In this document: positions 43,793 to 54,799 of the stretch, piece after piece
Layout: the number at the start of each line of letters is the position of its first letter
Numbering within the stretch: position 1 is the first letter of the stretch
Source: Gigaspora margarita
Taxonomy: Eukaryota > Glomeromycota > Glomeromycetes > Diversisporales > Gigasporaceae
DNA: 64,000 bases
Direction of reading: 5' to 3'
NCBI GenBank assembly: GCA_009809945.1
Contig: WTPW01000185.1
Coordinates: forward strand, 1 to 64,000
The notes under the pieces: generated by a model
What the model saw: the letters and a program-made list of their open reading frames with translations, nothing else
What the model was told of the DNA's origin: nothing
The model's database searches: none
Made by a program: the position numbers and the translations under genes

Positions 43793-44273
43793 TGGGTTTG
43801 TTCACTAACAATCACTTTACAAACACCCTATTTCACTACAAATTATTTTCTAACAAGTTCATTTTACTAATAGTACATTTTACCAAAACTTATTTCATTA
43901 GCAAGTTTTTTTCTATAAAGTATACTAACTTTATCTCTAATTTTATCTGGATCCTAATCCAACTCTAATAACTATAACAGAATTACTTTGTTAGTAAAAT
44001 GAACTTCAGTGTAGGGATTGGAACCGCCTAATATTTTTCTTAATCATTTAATTGTTTAACCGTTTAACCATTTAATTTGGCCAGCATTAAAATAATTCCG
44101 GCCCATGACCAACATAATTCTGCCTGGAATTATAGAGCAATTTTTAAATGGTTAAACAGTTCCAATCCCTACTTCAGTGAAATAAACTGTCAATAAAATG
44201 AACTTGTCAATAAATAATTTGTTAGTGAAAGAGGGTGTATATAAAGTGATTGTCAGTAAAATAATTGCTACCC
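43793..44273. mobile_element. Inverted-repeat element hosting a hAT-like MITE, 8-bp TSD
   Basis: The ends contain TTCACTAACAATCACTTTA and its inverse, then ACACCCTATTTCACTA. An 8-bp direct repeat TATTTATA lies at 43785-43792 and 44274-44281. Repeated words AAAATGAACTT and TTAGTAAAAT fill the interior. It is split by the element at 44012-44171. Confidence 0.75.
44012..44171. mobile_element. 160-bp hAT-like MITE, TAGGGATTGGAACC ends, 8-bp TSD
   Basis: The ends are TAGGGATTGGAACCGCC and, inverted, TAGGGATTGGAACTGTTTAA. A perfect 8-bp duplication CTTCAGTG lies at 44004-44011 and 44172-44179. Next to the ends are TTAATT/GTTTAACC words typical of this hAT end type. Confidence 0.95.
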
Positions 44274-44599
44274 TATTTATACTAACTCAATATTTTTTAT
44301 AGTATATCTTATAGTCTTACTTTACTTGGACTTGCTCAATATTTTTTATTTTACTAATAATAACCACTTTATACTACAATATTAAATTCTAATTATATTA
44401 TATAGCCATATAAATATATTTAAATTTCAAATAATTACAAATTATTTTGCTACAATTTTTATTAAATTTTTAATAGAAATTGTATATATAAATAGCTTGC
44501 TAACTATTTTAGCAAATAATTAAATATAGTAAATAATGTAATAATAGCATAATATTAAAAATACTAAGCTAAAGGTATCTATTTTAGAAATCAACCTAT

Positions 44600-45080
44600 T
44601 TTTATAGATTATAATATTTTGTAATGTTTATAATTCTATGTTCAAATTTGGATAATTTTGATATTATTCAAATTGTCACACTGAGTTGATTCTAAAAGTA
44701 CTAAAATTATCCAAATTAGATTATAGTAATCTAAAATATAATATATATTTATTATTTTTTAATATCAAATATATTTTCATAGAACTGTGTATCTTATGAT
44801 CCTGAATCCAATTTGGATAATTTTGGTATTATTTGAATTGTCTTACAAAGATGAATCTAATAGTACTAAAATCGTTCAAATTGGATTACAGAATCCAGAA
44901 ATATAAAGTGTTTTCTAATTAAATCTATTTCTATATATTGTGTATCAAGTAACTTTGTAATCCAATTTGAATGATTTTGGCATCATTCAAATCATCTTAG
45001 TAAGACAATTTGAATGGTACCAAAATTATCTAAATTAAATTACAGAGTTCCAAGATATATGGTCCATGGAAATAAAATTA
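44600..45080. repeat. Three related hairpins (palindromic-module array)
   Basis: Hairpins near 44640-44750, 44790-44905 and 44945-45060 each contain a form of CCAATTTGGATAATTTTGGT and its inverse around a TGTCTTACAAAGATGA-like loop. They resemble the palindromes at 41.7-41.95 kb. No element ends were determined. Confidence 0.65.
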
Positions 45081-46865
45081 ATTTTTTATATATACCTTAC
45101 AATTAAGCAGCCAAGTCTATTAATAAAATCTTGTCCAATCTCTAAAAAATTTTATATTATATGTAATTTAGTATAATGAACATATTATTTAGTAAAATTT
45201 TCAATATATTTGACAAAAACTTATGTCTATTATATATCTATAAAAATAGGGCTATAGTCTCAAAATTTATATAAATTAAATAGATTTTAATTTTGTTGTT
45301 AAAAATTTTTATATATATATGCAAGATATCTTTACTTAACAGTTATATGAGGTATTTCAATTTTTCAAATAGTAATCCCTTAATTTGTAGTGATTGCAGA
45401 CAAATTTGCCTATATAATTACTATAAATATATTTCTGATCTACTTTTTTAATTATTTAAAATATTTAATTAATAATATAGATAAGATTGGCACTATTACT
45501 ATATTGGGACAGGACCTGGACATCTAATACAGAGGTCATACTTAATTTTTTTAGCAAAAACCCCAGAAATTTAAGAAGTAAAAAAAAAACAGTTTTTGGC
45601 AATTATCTTGGCATTCAGTAGTCCAATTTGAATAAATTTTGCTTAAAATAAAGCCCCTATTGAGACGTATCTAACAAAAAAAAGTTCATTCAATTCTGAT
45701 TACTAGATCAAAAGTTATTTAAACTAATATGTTTTGTGGGAGTAACAAAAATCAGATGATTTTTTAGGGGAGAGGGTGGGTAAAAAATATTGAAATTATA
45801 TATAGAAACCTGACCAAATCTATATTAAAGAGGGGGGTAGGCCTCTAATAAAAAATAATCAGATGATTAATGCACAGCCCTTGTTATTTTTAGCAAATTG
45901 GGCCAAAATTGGCCAAAATCTAGTTATGATCTATATGAGAGATGTCTGGGGTCCTATTGGAACAGTAGTAAATTTTGGTGATAAGTACAATATAAACTTT
46001 TATTTTATGCTAAAATACTATAACTATTACTATAGTAAGTAATTTTTTATTAAGCTAGCAGCTCAAGTCAATTAATTAAAAGTTGTAGAGCTCATTGAGA
46101 TGTGTTTAATAGTAGTTATATCATTCAAATTGGTTCAGTATACGATAAGATATCACTAAAAATAATTGGACAACTATATAAAATTTCATGTAAACAAATT
46201 AGAAATTTTATATAGTTAGCCAATCATTTTTAGCAACATCTTAGCATTCACTATGCCAGTTTGAATGATCTAACTACTATTAGATGCATCTTAGTAAGCT
46301 CTACAACTTTCAATTAATTAACTTAAGCTATTAGCTTAATAAAAAATCACTTTTTATAGTAGTAGTTGTAAGTTTTTAGTATATAAAAAAAACATAGTAA
46401 TTTCCTTCAAATTCTAGTATAAAAATTCTGCAGAACCAATTAAGATAAGCAATTAAATAAAATTTGGTATAATAATATTTGAAAACAAGAATTATATTTT
46501 TGAATTATTTAATTTTATATTATAAAACAAAAAGTTTATATTGCTTATAAGCTAAAAATATTAAATTTTAAATAAATTTTTTAATCAATAAAATAATTTA
46601 CAATATCTTGGCAAATTCTTTAATTATTGGTTTAAAAATATATAGTACCTGCTATAAGTATTTGACCCCAGGTAACTTTTTATAGAGAATTTGAAATGAT
46701 TTGAAATTTTTTCTAGCAAAAGAATATCATAAAAGCTAATTATTCATACTATTTGTAGATAATAAAATATCCATATTGGGCACCTATAATAAAAATTGGC
46801 ATACTCATCACAAACATACATCATAGCCCACAATTTTTGTTTAAATTAGTATAAATTTTCTGATA
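45081..46865. other. Decayed repeats, no gene seen
   Basis: A further palindrome lies at about 46090-46330. AGAGCTCATTGAGATGTG and ATCATTCAAATTGGTTCAG pair with their inverses, echoing the palindrome at 31450-31690. Modules of the form ATCTTGGCATTCAGTAGTC occur near 45600. No coding frame is credible. Confidence 0.45.
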
Positions 46866-46869
46866 ATGA

Positions 46870-47345
46870 TAGAGTCAATCTCAATATTTAAGGGTTTTTT
46901 TGACTTCTATGGTCTTGTAGAATTCAAAAGAGGCCTCAAATATTAATATGGGCTAGACTGGTCTCAAAAATATCACAGCTAAAAATTCAAGAAAAAATTA
47001 AATAATTATTTGATTCTGACAAAATTTAAACAAAAATATTTTGAAAATAATTTGATCAATTTTAATGTTTAAAGGCTTTTTTGAATTCTACATGTATATA
47101 GAATTCAAAAGAGCCCTTAAAGATTAAAAATGATCATATGATAGTCAAAATATATGCATTTAAGTTTTTTAAAAACTTTTATTTCATGACCTTTTCAATA
47201 TCAATAATTAACTAAATTTTAAATAAAAATATCTTAGTATTGATATAATCAATTTTAATGCTTGATGGCTCTTTTTAATTCTATATATATGTTGAATTAA
47301 AAAGAACTATCAAAAATTAAAATTGATCATGTCAATGCAAGGATA
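46870..47345. repeat. Array of three hairpins, ~185-base step
   Basis: Hairpins centred near 46910, 47095 and 47290 each contain a form of GATCAATTTTAATG, then GGCTCTTTTTGAATTC, and the inverse GAATTCAAAAGAGCC, then TTAAAAATGATCA. The step is close to that of the arrays at 0.4-1.7 kb and 19.4-20.1 kb, although the sequence differs. Confidence 0.75.
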
Positions 47346-48140
47346 TTTTCATTTAAAAATTTAGGGGTAATTATTATATGTAAAAACTAGTAATGTCACT
47401 GAAATTGATTTTTGAAAAAGGCCTTTCATCTTCATTAAAAAAATTAAAATTTTTTATAAGGAAGAGCAAATAAAATTTATATAGATATATTTTTTATAAT
47501 TTTGTCTATTCAAAAAAAGCATAAAATAATTTTGTCTTTCAAGTAAAATAGGTCAAAAACAATTTTGTCTTCAAATTTTAATTTTAGGTTTTCAAACCTG
47601 AAATGCTTTCATCCTCATGTATAGTAAAAACACAAACTTTATAATTATGTAATATTCTAATATAGAGGTTTATCAGTCACAAAAAAATATAGATAATCTA
47701 TATCTGTGACACTCTTTATGCACTAAAAATTTTAAGGTATTACAAATTAACTCTGGGAAATTACTAAGGATTGGATACTTATGGTGGCCAAAAACCATGA
47801 ATAATCTATATAAGATTATATTTGAGCTTCATTAATATTTCAAATATCAGATAGAAAGTTTGATATTAGTTACCTTTTTTTGAAATGCAACCTTTTCTAA
47901 AAAAAAATTTTGATCCAAATATTTTTCAAAAAAAACCTTCTCTGACCAGACACTCTCTAAAAAAAAATAAAATAAATAAAAAATAAAAAAAAAAACTAGA
48001 CCAGGAATATACCTATATATTTAATATTTTTATTAGCAATTTTCAAATATAACATTTATAAAAATATCTATTAGCATTTTTTTAAATATACTCTTTTTGC
48101 CCATTAACTGTTTTTAAATATGAGATAATTTATACAACGC
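47346..48140. other. AT-rich stretch with repeated ATATAACCTTTTT words, no gene seen
   Basis: Words of the type TTTCAAATATAACCTTTTT recur here (47900-48110) and again at 48480-48590, on both sides of the element at 48150-48450. The latter probably landed in a short tandem or foldback repeat. Confidence 0.45.
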
Positions 48141-48149
48141 AGATGCAAT

Positions 48150-48450
48150 GTTGTCGCATCTGTTGCAGATCATAAGATCACGTGTAATATAAAATCAAAA
48201 CAACTAAATAACCCATTTTTTGTTGGTTAGGGTTAGGGTGAACTAAGTTAGTGTGTAGACGGAGGGAGGGTATTTTTTAGTAAAATTTTGCAAGGAATTT
48301 TTTTTATTAAAACTCGAAGAGTAGTTTCATATACTAAATTTTGAGTTATGCCTGATTTTTGACAAAACGAATGTTTTGTTTTGAAATTTTTTGATCATAC
48401 TACATTACACATAATTTAAATTTTGATTGGTCGATCATGTAAAAGTGACA
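48150..48450 (+). mobile_element. TTAGGG-core MITE
   Basis: The left part is ATAAGATCACGTGTAATA, then AAATCAAAACAACTAAATAA. Then come GGTTAGGGTTAGGGTGAAC (about 48225), ATTTTTTAGTAAAATTTTGC, AAGGAATTTTTTTT and GACAAAACGAATGTT. The right part GATTGGTCGATCATG matches TATTGGTCGAACATG of the 23.9-kb copy. Ends are approximate. Confidence 0.72.
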
Positions 48451-49095
48451 TATAAGTAATGTCATGCTATGCGATGAATATATGTACTCTTTAAATATAA
48501 CCTTTTTATTCAATACCTACTTTTCAAATATAACCTTTTTTAAAAAAAGGTTCTCTATTAGTAATTTTTCAAATATAACCTCATATAAATTATTCAGGAT
48601 CCTGTGGGCACTGTAGTTTCTAATACAATATTGTAGTTTATATAAAGGATACCAATTTTTATTATTGTACTTTAAATGATTTACTTGTAAAAATTAAGCT
48701 TTGTATTAGGAGTAGAAATTTTTTTTATAGATAGAGACATATAAAATTTGAAAAAATCTAAGAAAAAATTTTATAGTAAAAGTTCTAAAACAAAAACTTT
48801 CAACTTTTATTACACCAAAGTTGTTTAATAATATTAAAAAAATTTTATAAAAAACAGAACTATTAAAGTTTTATTTAAAAAAATTAAAATTTTAAAATCC
48901 ATGCAGGCAAATTTGCCTATATAACAAATTAAAAGATAACTTTTTATCTAAGAAGTTTTAAAAATCTAATTAGTAACTTTATAAAGCTAAATTTGCTCTA
49001 TATATATGCCAAATTTCTTTTAAAATCTCATTACTGTAAAAAGTTTTAGCAATTAGAAAATTGAAATTTTATATATAAATTTATAGAGAATTTCT
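48451..49095. other. AT-rich stretch, no gene seen
   Basis: It includes the second half of the ATATAACCTTTTT-type repeats (48480-48590). The rest shows no recognised structure. Confidence 0.4.
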
Positions 49096-49098
49096 ATT

Positions 49099-49345
49099 TG
49101 TACACTAGTGTGTACACACAGGTATATATAATAACTCAAAATTTTGCTTATGAAACCACTTTTCAGGTTCTGACAACAAATATTTTTTGCAAAATTTTAA
49201 CATAAACTATAACTCTATTCAATTCCAAAGTTAATCTTATCTAATCTTAAATCAGTTTAATTTTTGGGTTATTATTTAAAGATTACAAATTTGTAAATCA
49301 AATAATCAAATCAATTAATACCTATATATATACACTAGCATATAA
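49099..49345 (-). mobile_element. TTAGGG-core MITE, reverse orientation, decayed
   Basis: The minus strand reads a TTAGATAAGATTAACTTTGG remnant of the TTAGGG tract, then AAAATTTTGCAAAAAATATT and GTTGTCAGAACC. The terminal words ACACTAGTGTGTACACAC and, inverted, TGCTAGTGTATATATATAG match imperfectly, as in the copy at 40142-40379. Confidence 0.6.
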
Positions 49346-50069
49346 TAAGAAATTCTCAATTTATAAATTTATATATAAATTTTCAATTTTCAAATTGCTA
49401 AAACTTTTTACAATAATAAGATTTTGAAAAAAAATTTAGTATATATATAGAGCAAATATAGCTCTTTAAAGTTACTAGTTAGATTTTTTTAGATAAAAAG
49501 TTATAGCCATTTGAACATTTGAAATATCTTATGAATAAAGATATCTTGCATCATATTAAAATACAAATATCTTTATATATTTAAATATTAAATTAATTGT
49601 AGATTTTTGTATATAAAATATTATAAGTAAATATTAAATTTTAAAAAATTTTTATATATAACAAAACAAAATCTCTGAAAATAGTATGCTTATCTTAGTA
49701 ATTTAATATTTTTAGTATAAAAAAATTAAAATTAATTTTTTAAAATAAATTTTAAATTTATTTTTTTTTTAACAAAAAATAATAATTTAAAACTTAGTAT
49801 ACTATTTTAAGTATCTATTTTAAGTATAATTAAATAAAAAATATATCTTTAAATAGCTATTGGCATTTTGCAAATTTAAATTTTTTCTTAGCAAGTAGAT
49901 ATCATTAACAAATTTTTTATATAACTTTTGGCTTTGCTTTGTGTAGAATATTTTCAAACTCAATTTATATTAATATATTGTATTAAGATTATCACTTTTT
50001 TTATGTATATTTCTGGTATTGCTTTGCGCAACTTTATTTTAAACAATATATTTTTTTATTTTACTAAAA
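49346..50069. other. Very AT-rich CpG-poor stretch, no gene seen
   Basis: Only weak inverted similarity to 48900-49080 was noticed (GATAACTTTTTATCTAAGAA against its inverse near 49480-49500). The copy at 49099-49345 may therefore sit inside a larger foldback element. No gene was found. Confidence 0.4.
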
Positions 50070-50071
50070 AT

Positions 50072-50326
50072 ATGGGCTAGGTGCTAGAAAAAGGGCCCAA
50101 AATAACAATTTTTCAAAAGACTTTTTTTACATAAATTAATTTAAAATAAGATCAGGATCATTTTTTATTTAAAACACAAAGGTAGTTGTATTAATAAAAA
50201 TTTGCAGTATAGCTCGTTAAAGATTGTATTTTCTTATGATTTATTATAAAATTTATAACATAAAAATTGATTTTCCAAAGATCTTTTTTTTTGCCAATTT
50301 CTGCCTTTTTCTTAGCACCTAGCCCA
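50072..50326. mobile_element. 255-bp MITE with TGGGCTAGGTGCTA ends, TA TSD
   Basis: The left end TGGGCTAGGTGCTAGAAAAA and the inverse of the right end TGGGCTAGGTGCTAAGAAAA match, with TA at 50070-50071 and 50327-50328. There is no coding capacity. Probably Tc1/mariner-like. Confidence 0.88.
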
Positions 50327-50539
50327 TATATTCTCTAAACCATCAAGTTTAGTAGCCAAATTTAGCTATTAAAATTTGAATCCTTTATATAGTGCACTGT
50401 ATACTCAGTATATATACTGAACTTATTAGAAGTGCAAATCAGTTTATTGGCTCCATTAACTATTATAATCAATGTACAAGCCAATAGACCTTTTGCATTT
50501 CTAAAGCTTATTTACATTGGTGTAATCTTACAAAACTTA

Positions 50540-50735
50540 GATATACAAAGGCTTTATGTTACAAAATAAAGAATTAGAGGTTATCCCAGTAAATAATGTG
50601 TATAGAGTTAGGGTTAGGGTTCTTATGCTGATTGTTGAGTTATGAATGATTTTTGGCAGAACGAATGTTTGTTTTAAATTTTTCTGATTATAAACATTAT
50701 ATCTAATTTTGATCTCTAATTTGTAGTTCTGAAGA
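50540..50735 (+). mobile_element. TTAGGG-core MITE remnant with internal deletion
   Basis: GAGTTAGGGTTAGGGTTC at about 50605 is followed directly by GAGTTATGAATGATTTTTG, then GCAGAACGAATGTTTG. These words normally lie some 100 bases further on in full copies, so the middle of the core is missing. Confidence 0.6.
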
Positions 50736-50809
50736 TCTGCATCAACAACCTGATACACTTTATTTAAATGCCCCAGTTAGTCACTTAGAATTCCTAAATC
50801 GATCTGATT

Positions 50810-51085
50810 TTTACTATAATTTACTGTGTAAGATACCCAGGTATGATTTGATTTCACATAGTAAAAACTTTGATTTATACCCCAGGTACCTTATATAGTA
50901 TAGAGTTTGTTTTGTAAGAGTACATTGTGTAGATATAATATTAGCCCATAAGTAAAAAAAAATTATTATTAGTAAATTGGTCTTTGATTTGTACTCAGGT
51001 CTCTTACAAAACACCACAACAAATAGCCTTGAAATATATCTGGTACAAATCAAAGGGTATCTTCTATGGTAAATTATGATAATCA
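50810..51085. mobile_element. Imperfect inverted-repeat element
   Basis: ATAATTTACTGTGTAAGATA and the inverse of TATCTTCTATGGTAAATTAT border a region with further inverted words (CCAGGTATGATTTGA, CTGGTACAAATCAAAG). There is no coding capacity. Target duplication was not found. Confidence 0.55.
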
Positions 51086-51129
51086 AATTAAAGTAGTGAT
51101 AATCACTGCTGCTTATTGAAAGTATTATT

Positions 51130-51830
51130 CTTTATTAAAAATAAAAAATAAAAAATATAAAACGCCTATCCTAATAAAAAACCATATTCATACTCATCCT
51201 AACCCTAACTATTAGACACTAACATTAACTGCAAATTCAATGACACAAGCAATGAAGAATAACTACCAAAGTCAATATTCCCTGTGACAAAAACCCACCA
51301 AACTCGACAAACCAGCAATGAAAGAATAATAACCAAAATCAATACTACCAGCAATAAAACAAGAGCCACCAAATTCAATGACACCGACGACAAAGAAGAA
51401 TCAAAGAAGAAGCTCTGAACTCAATAACTTGATGATACTAGTGACAATAAAAGAAGTACTGAATTCAACAACACAACAAAAAACATTTTTGCATTTACTC
51501 TAACCCTAACTATTAGCTGCTAACATTAACTACAAACTTAGCGACGAAAGAATAACCACCAAAGTCGATGATACTAGACAAAGACCCACCAAACTCAATG
51601 AACCAGCGATGAAAGAATAACCACCCAAATTAATAACACCAGCAATGAAACAAGAGCCACACAAATTCAATAATACTAGCAGCAAACAAGAACCAAAAAA
51701 GAATATCTGAACTCGACAACACTAGCGACAAGGAAAGAAGCACCAAATTTAATACAACGGTGAAAAAAGAAGCACTAAATTTAATGACAATGACAAAGAA
51801 AGAAGCACTAAACTTGACTATACTAATGAC
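51130..51830. repeat. Degenerate minisatellite region (AACTCAATGACACCAGCG type)
   Basis: CATCCTAACCCTAACTATTA at 51195 and a similar CTAACCCTAACTATTAGC near 51500 each begin a block of loose ~35-base repeats of the form AATAACCACCAAACTCAATG, then ACACCAGCGATGAAAG. The region resumes at 54251 after the large element, and its reverse-complement relative is at 13.4-13.9 kb. Long open frames through it are low-complexity and not credible genes. Confidence 0.6.
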
Positions 51831-54242
51831 TAGTGCTCCTAGGTTCGGTTCGGGTTCGGTCCAGTCCAGGTTCAGTCCAGGATTGAACTGGACTTGGACT
51901 CTAAATTTTACTAATTTCGGACTTCGGACCAGACTCAGACTCAAGTATAAGTTCAGTCTGGGTCCGGTTCAAAGTTCACGAACTGGTCCAGGTTCGAATA
52001 TAGTTATATGTATTTTTTGGTACTGAACAAGTTTACTTAGTGCATGTTTTTAGAATTAATTAGTAAAATTTTATGAATTATAAGATTTTATAAAATTTTA
52101 TTAATAAAATTTTATAAAATCTTATAATTCACAAAATTTTATTAATTAATTCTATCTTTATGCACTAAGTAAACATATTCAGCACCTAAAAATGCATCAA
52201 ATCGGCAGAATTAAAAGTCAAATTTAAGCATCTATTCTCCAAATTTCATGTAAAATAAAATACAATTAGCCAATTTAATGTATTTTTAGGTGCTGAATAA
52301 GTTTACTTAGTGCATTAAGTTAGAATTAATTAGTGAAATCTTGTGAATCACAAGATTTTATAGAATTTTATTAATAGAATTCTATGAAATCTTATGATTC
52401 ACAAAATTTTATTGATTAANTCTAACTTTATGCACTAAGTAAAATTGTTCAGCACCAACAAATATATTAAATCAGCTGAATTTTTTTTATTTAACTTGAA
52501 ATTTGGAGAATTGATGCTTAAATTTGATTTTTTAATCAAAAATCCAAAATTTTGCATCTATTTTTAAATTCAAGTAAAATAAAAATAATTATGCCGATTT
52601 GATGTATTTTAAGGTGCTGAATAAGTTTACTTAGTGCATTAAGTTAGAATTAATTANNNNNNNNNNNNNNNNNNNNNNNNNNNNNNNNNNNNNNNNNNNN
52701 NNNNNNNNNNNNNNNNNNNNNNNNNNNNNNNNNNNNNNNNNNNNNNNNNNNNNNNNNNNNNNNNNNNNNNNNNNNNNNNNNNNNNNNNNNNNNNNNNNNN
52801 NNNNNNNNNNNNNNNNNNNNNNNNNNNNNNNNNNNNNNNNNNNNNNNNNNNNNNNNNNNNNNNNNNNNNNNNNNNNNNNNNNNNNNNNNNNNNNNNNNNN
52901 NNNNNNNNNNNNNNNNNNNNNNNNNNNNNNNNNNNNNNNNNNNNNNNNNNNNNNNNNNNNNNNNNNNNNNNNNNNNNNNNNNNNNNNNNNNNNNNNNNNN
53001 NNNNNNNNNNNNNNNNNNNNNNNNNNNNNNNNNNNNNNNNNNNNNNNNNNNNNNNNNNNNNNNNNNNNNNNNNNNNNNNNNNNNNNNNNNNNNNNNNNNN
53101 NNNNNNNNNNNNNNNNNNNNNNNNNNNNNNNNNNNNNNNNNNNNNNNNNNNNNNNNNNNNNNNNNNNNNNNNNNNNNNNNNNNNNNNNNNNNNNNNNNNN
53201 NNNNNNNNNNNNNNNNNNNNNNNNNNNNNNNNNNNNNNATGTATTTTTAGGTGCTGAATAAGTTTACTTAGTGCATTAAGTTAGAATTAATTAATAAGAA
53301 TTTGTGAGTTATAAGTTTTTATAGAATTTTATTAATAAAATTCTATAAAACCATATATCTCACAAATTCTTATTAATTAATTCTAACTTAATGCACTAAG
53401 TAAACTTATTCAGCACCTAAAAATACATCAATTCGGCATAATTATTTTTATTTTACTTGAAATTAAAATAGATGCAAAATTTTGGGATTTTTGATCAAAA
53501 AAAACAAATTTAAGCATCAATTCTCCAAATTTCAAGTAAAATAAAAAAAATTTGGCCGATTTAATGTATTTTGGATGCTAAACAATTTTACTTAGTGCAT
53601 AAAGTTAGAATTAATTAATAAAATTTTGTGAATCATAATATTTCATAGAATTCTATTAATAAAATTCTATAAAATCTTGTGATTCACAAGTTTTCACTAA
53701 TTAATTCTAACTTAATGCACTAAGTAAACTTATTCAGCACCTAAAAATACATCAAATCGGCCAATTGCATTTTATTTTACTTGAAATTTGGAGAATAGAT
53801 GCTTAAATTTGACTTTTTTGATCAAAAATCCAAAATAATGCATCTATCCTCTAAATTTCAAGTAAGATAAAATTAATTCTACTGATTTGATGCATTTTTA
53901 GTGCTGAACAATTTTACTTAGTGCATAAAATTAGAATTAATTAATAAAATTTTGTGAATTATAAGATTTTATAAAATTTTATTAATAAAATTTTATAAAA
54001 TCTTAGAATTCATAAAATTTTACTAATTAATTCTAAAAACATGCACTAAGTAACTTGTTCAGCACTAAAAAATACATATAACTATATTTGAACCCAAACT
54101 GGTTCGCAAACTTCGAACCAGACCCGGACTGAACTCAGACTTGACTAAAAAGCTAAATATAAAAGTCTGAGTCCGGTCTGAAAATTGAACCAGACTCAGA
54201 CTTGACTAAAGTCCGGTTTGAGTCTAGTTCGTAGGAGCTCTA
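51831..54242. mobile_element. 2.4-kb hAT-like element with tandem hairpin interior and a gap, 8-bp TSD
   Basis: The ends are TAGTGCTCCTAGGTTCGG and, inverted, TAGAGCTCCTACGAACTAG. An 8-bp duplication lies at 51823-51830 (CTAATGAC) and 54243-54250 (CTAATGAT), differing by one C-to-T. Subterminal parts are rich in GGTCCAG/GTCCGG words, like 30752-32464. From 52020 to 54065 the interior is tandem palindromes with GCTGAATAAGTTTACTTAG, then TGCATTAAGTTAGAATTAA, near 52020, 52283, 52610, 53238, 53570 and 53897. Bases 52657-53238 are unknown. No transposase is visible. Confidence 0.88.
52657..53238. other. Assembly gap (582 unknown bases)
   Basis: All bases are N. Flanking sequence on both sides is the same tandem palindrome, so the gap probably hides further units. 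Its length fits about two units of ~320 bases, if it is not an arbitrary value. Confidence 0.95.
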
Positions 54243-54250
54243 CTAATGAT

Positions 54251-54622
54251 GAAAGAAAAGACAGAATACTGAGCGAAAGTATAAAACTAACACCTAAAGA
54301 AAAAAGTGTTAGTACAAATTAAAACAAAACAACAGAAAGAGCAAAAAAAAATACAGATCTTATTTATATCTGGTCTGTATAACTGGTGATGATTACTGCT
54401 AGTTATTTTAAGTATTATTCTTATATCTAATCTAATTTTAGAATTTTTAAATGATTTGGGTCTTTGCAATAAAAAAAGCCAATTCTGCCCAAAAATAAAA
54501 ATTCAATTTTGTTATAATTGAATAAATTTCAACATGGGCTATATTTTTCAATTATAAATAAAAATTAAGTTATATAATAAAAAATTAAGATATTTAAAAA
54601 ATTTTTTTGGAAGTTTTGTATA
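54251..54622. other. End of minisatellite and terminal words of the TTAGGG-core family
   Basis: The AAAGAAAAGACAGAATACTG continuation of the minisatellite is followed by AACTGGTGATGATTACTGC, then TAGTTATTTTAAGTATTATT, the end type seen at 13265 in reverse. A similar end in the same orientation lies at 51090-51135. Confidence 0.5.
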
Positions 54623-54796
54623 TAGTACAACCCCACAATAGTAACATGCCAAAATCAGACATTCTATATGCCTATTGCGAGATTGTAACTAAAGCAAGCA
54701 AGAATTTATATATAGTGTATATAGTTAAATAAAATAATTGGAGTAACTATATGAGATTGTGACTAATGCAAATGTGGCTATTGCAGGGTTATACTG
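54623..54796. mobile_element. pogo/Tigger-like MITE, TA TSD
   Basis: The left end is TAGTACAACCCCACAATAG and the inverse of the right end is CAGTATAACCCTGCAATAG. TA lies at 54621-54622 and 54797-54798. The interior repeats GATTGTAACTAAAGC and ATTGCGAGATTG. Confidence 0.85.
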
Positions 54797-54799
54797 TAT

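Noticed and set aside
51205..52026. Long hydrophobic or Arg/Ser-rich frames
   Set aside because: They lie in the minisatellite and GGTCCAG-rich end of a MITE; low complexity on both strands.
52015..54070. CRISPR array
   Set aside because: Repeats are long palindromes with related spacers, inside a hAT-like element of a eukaryotic genome.
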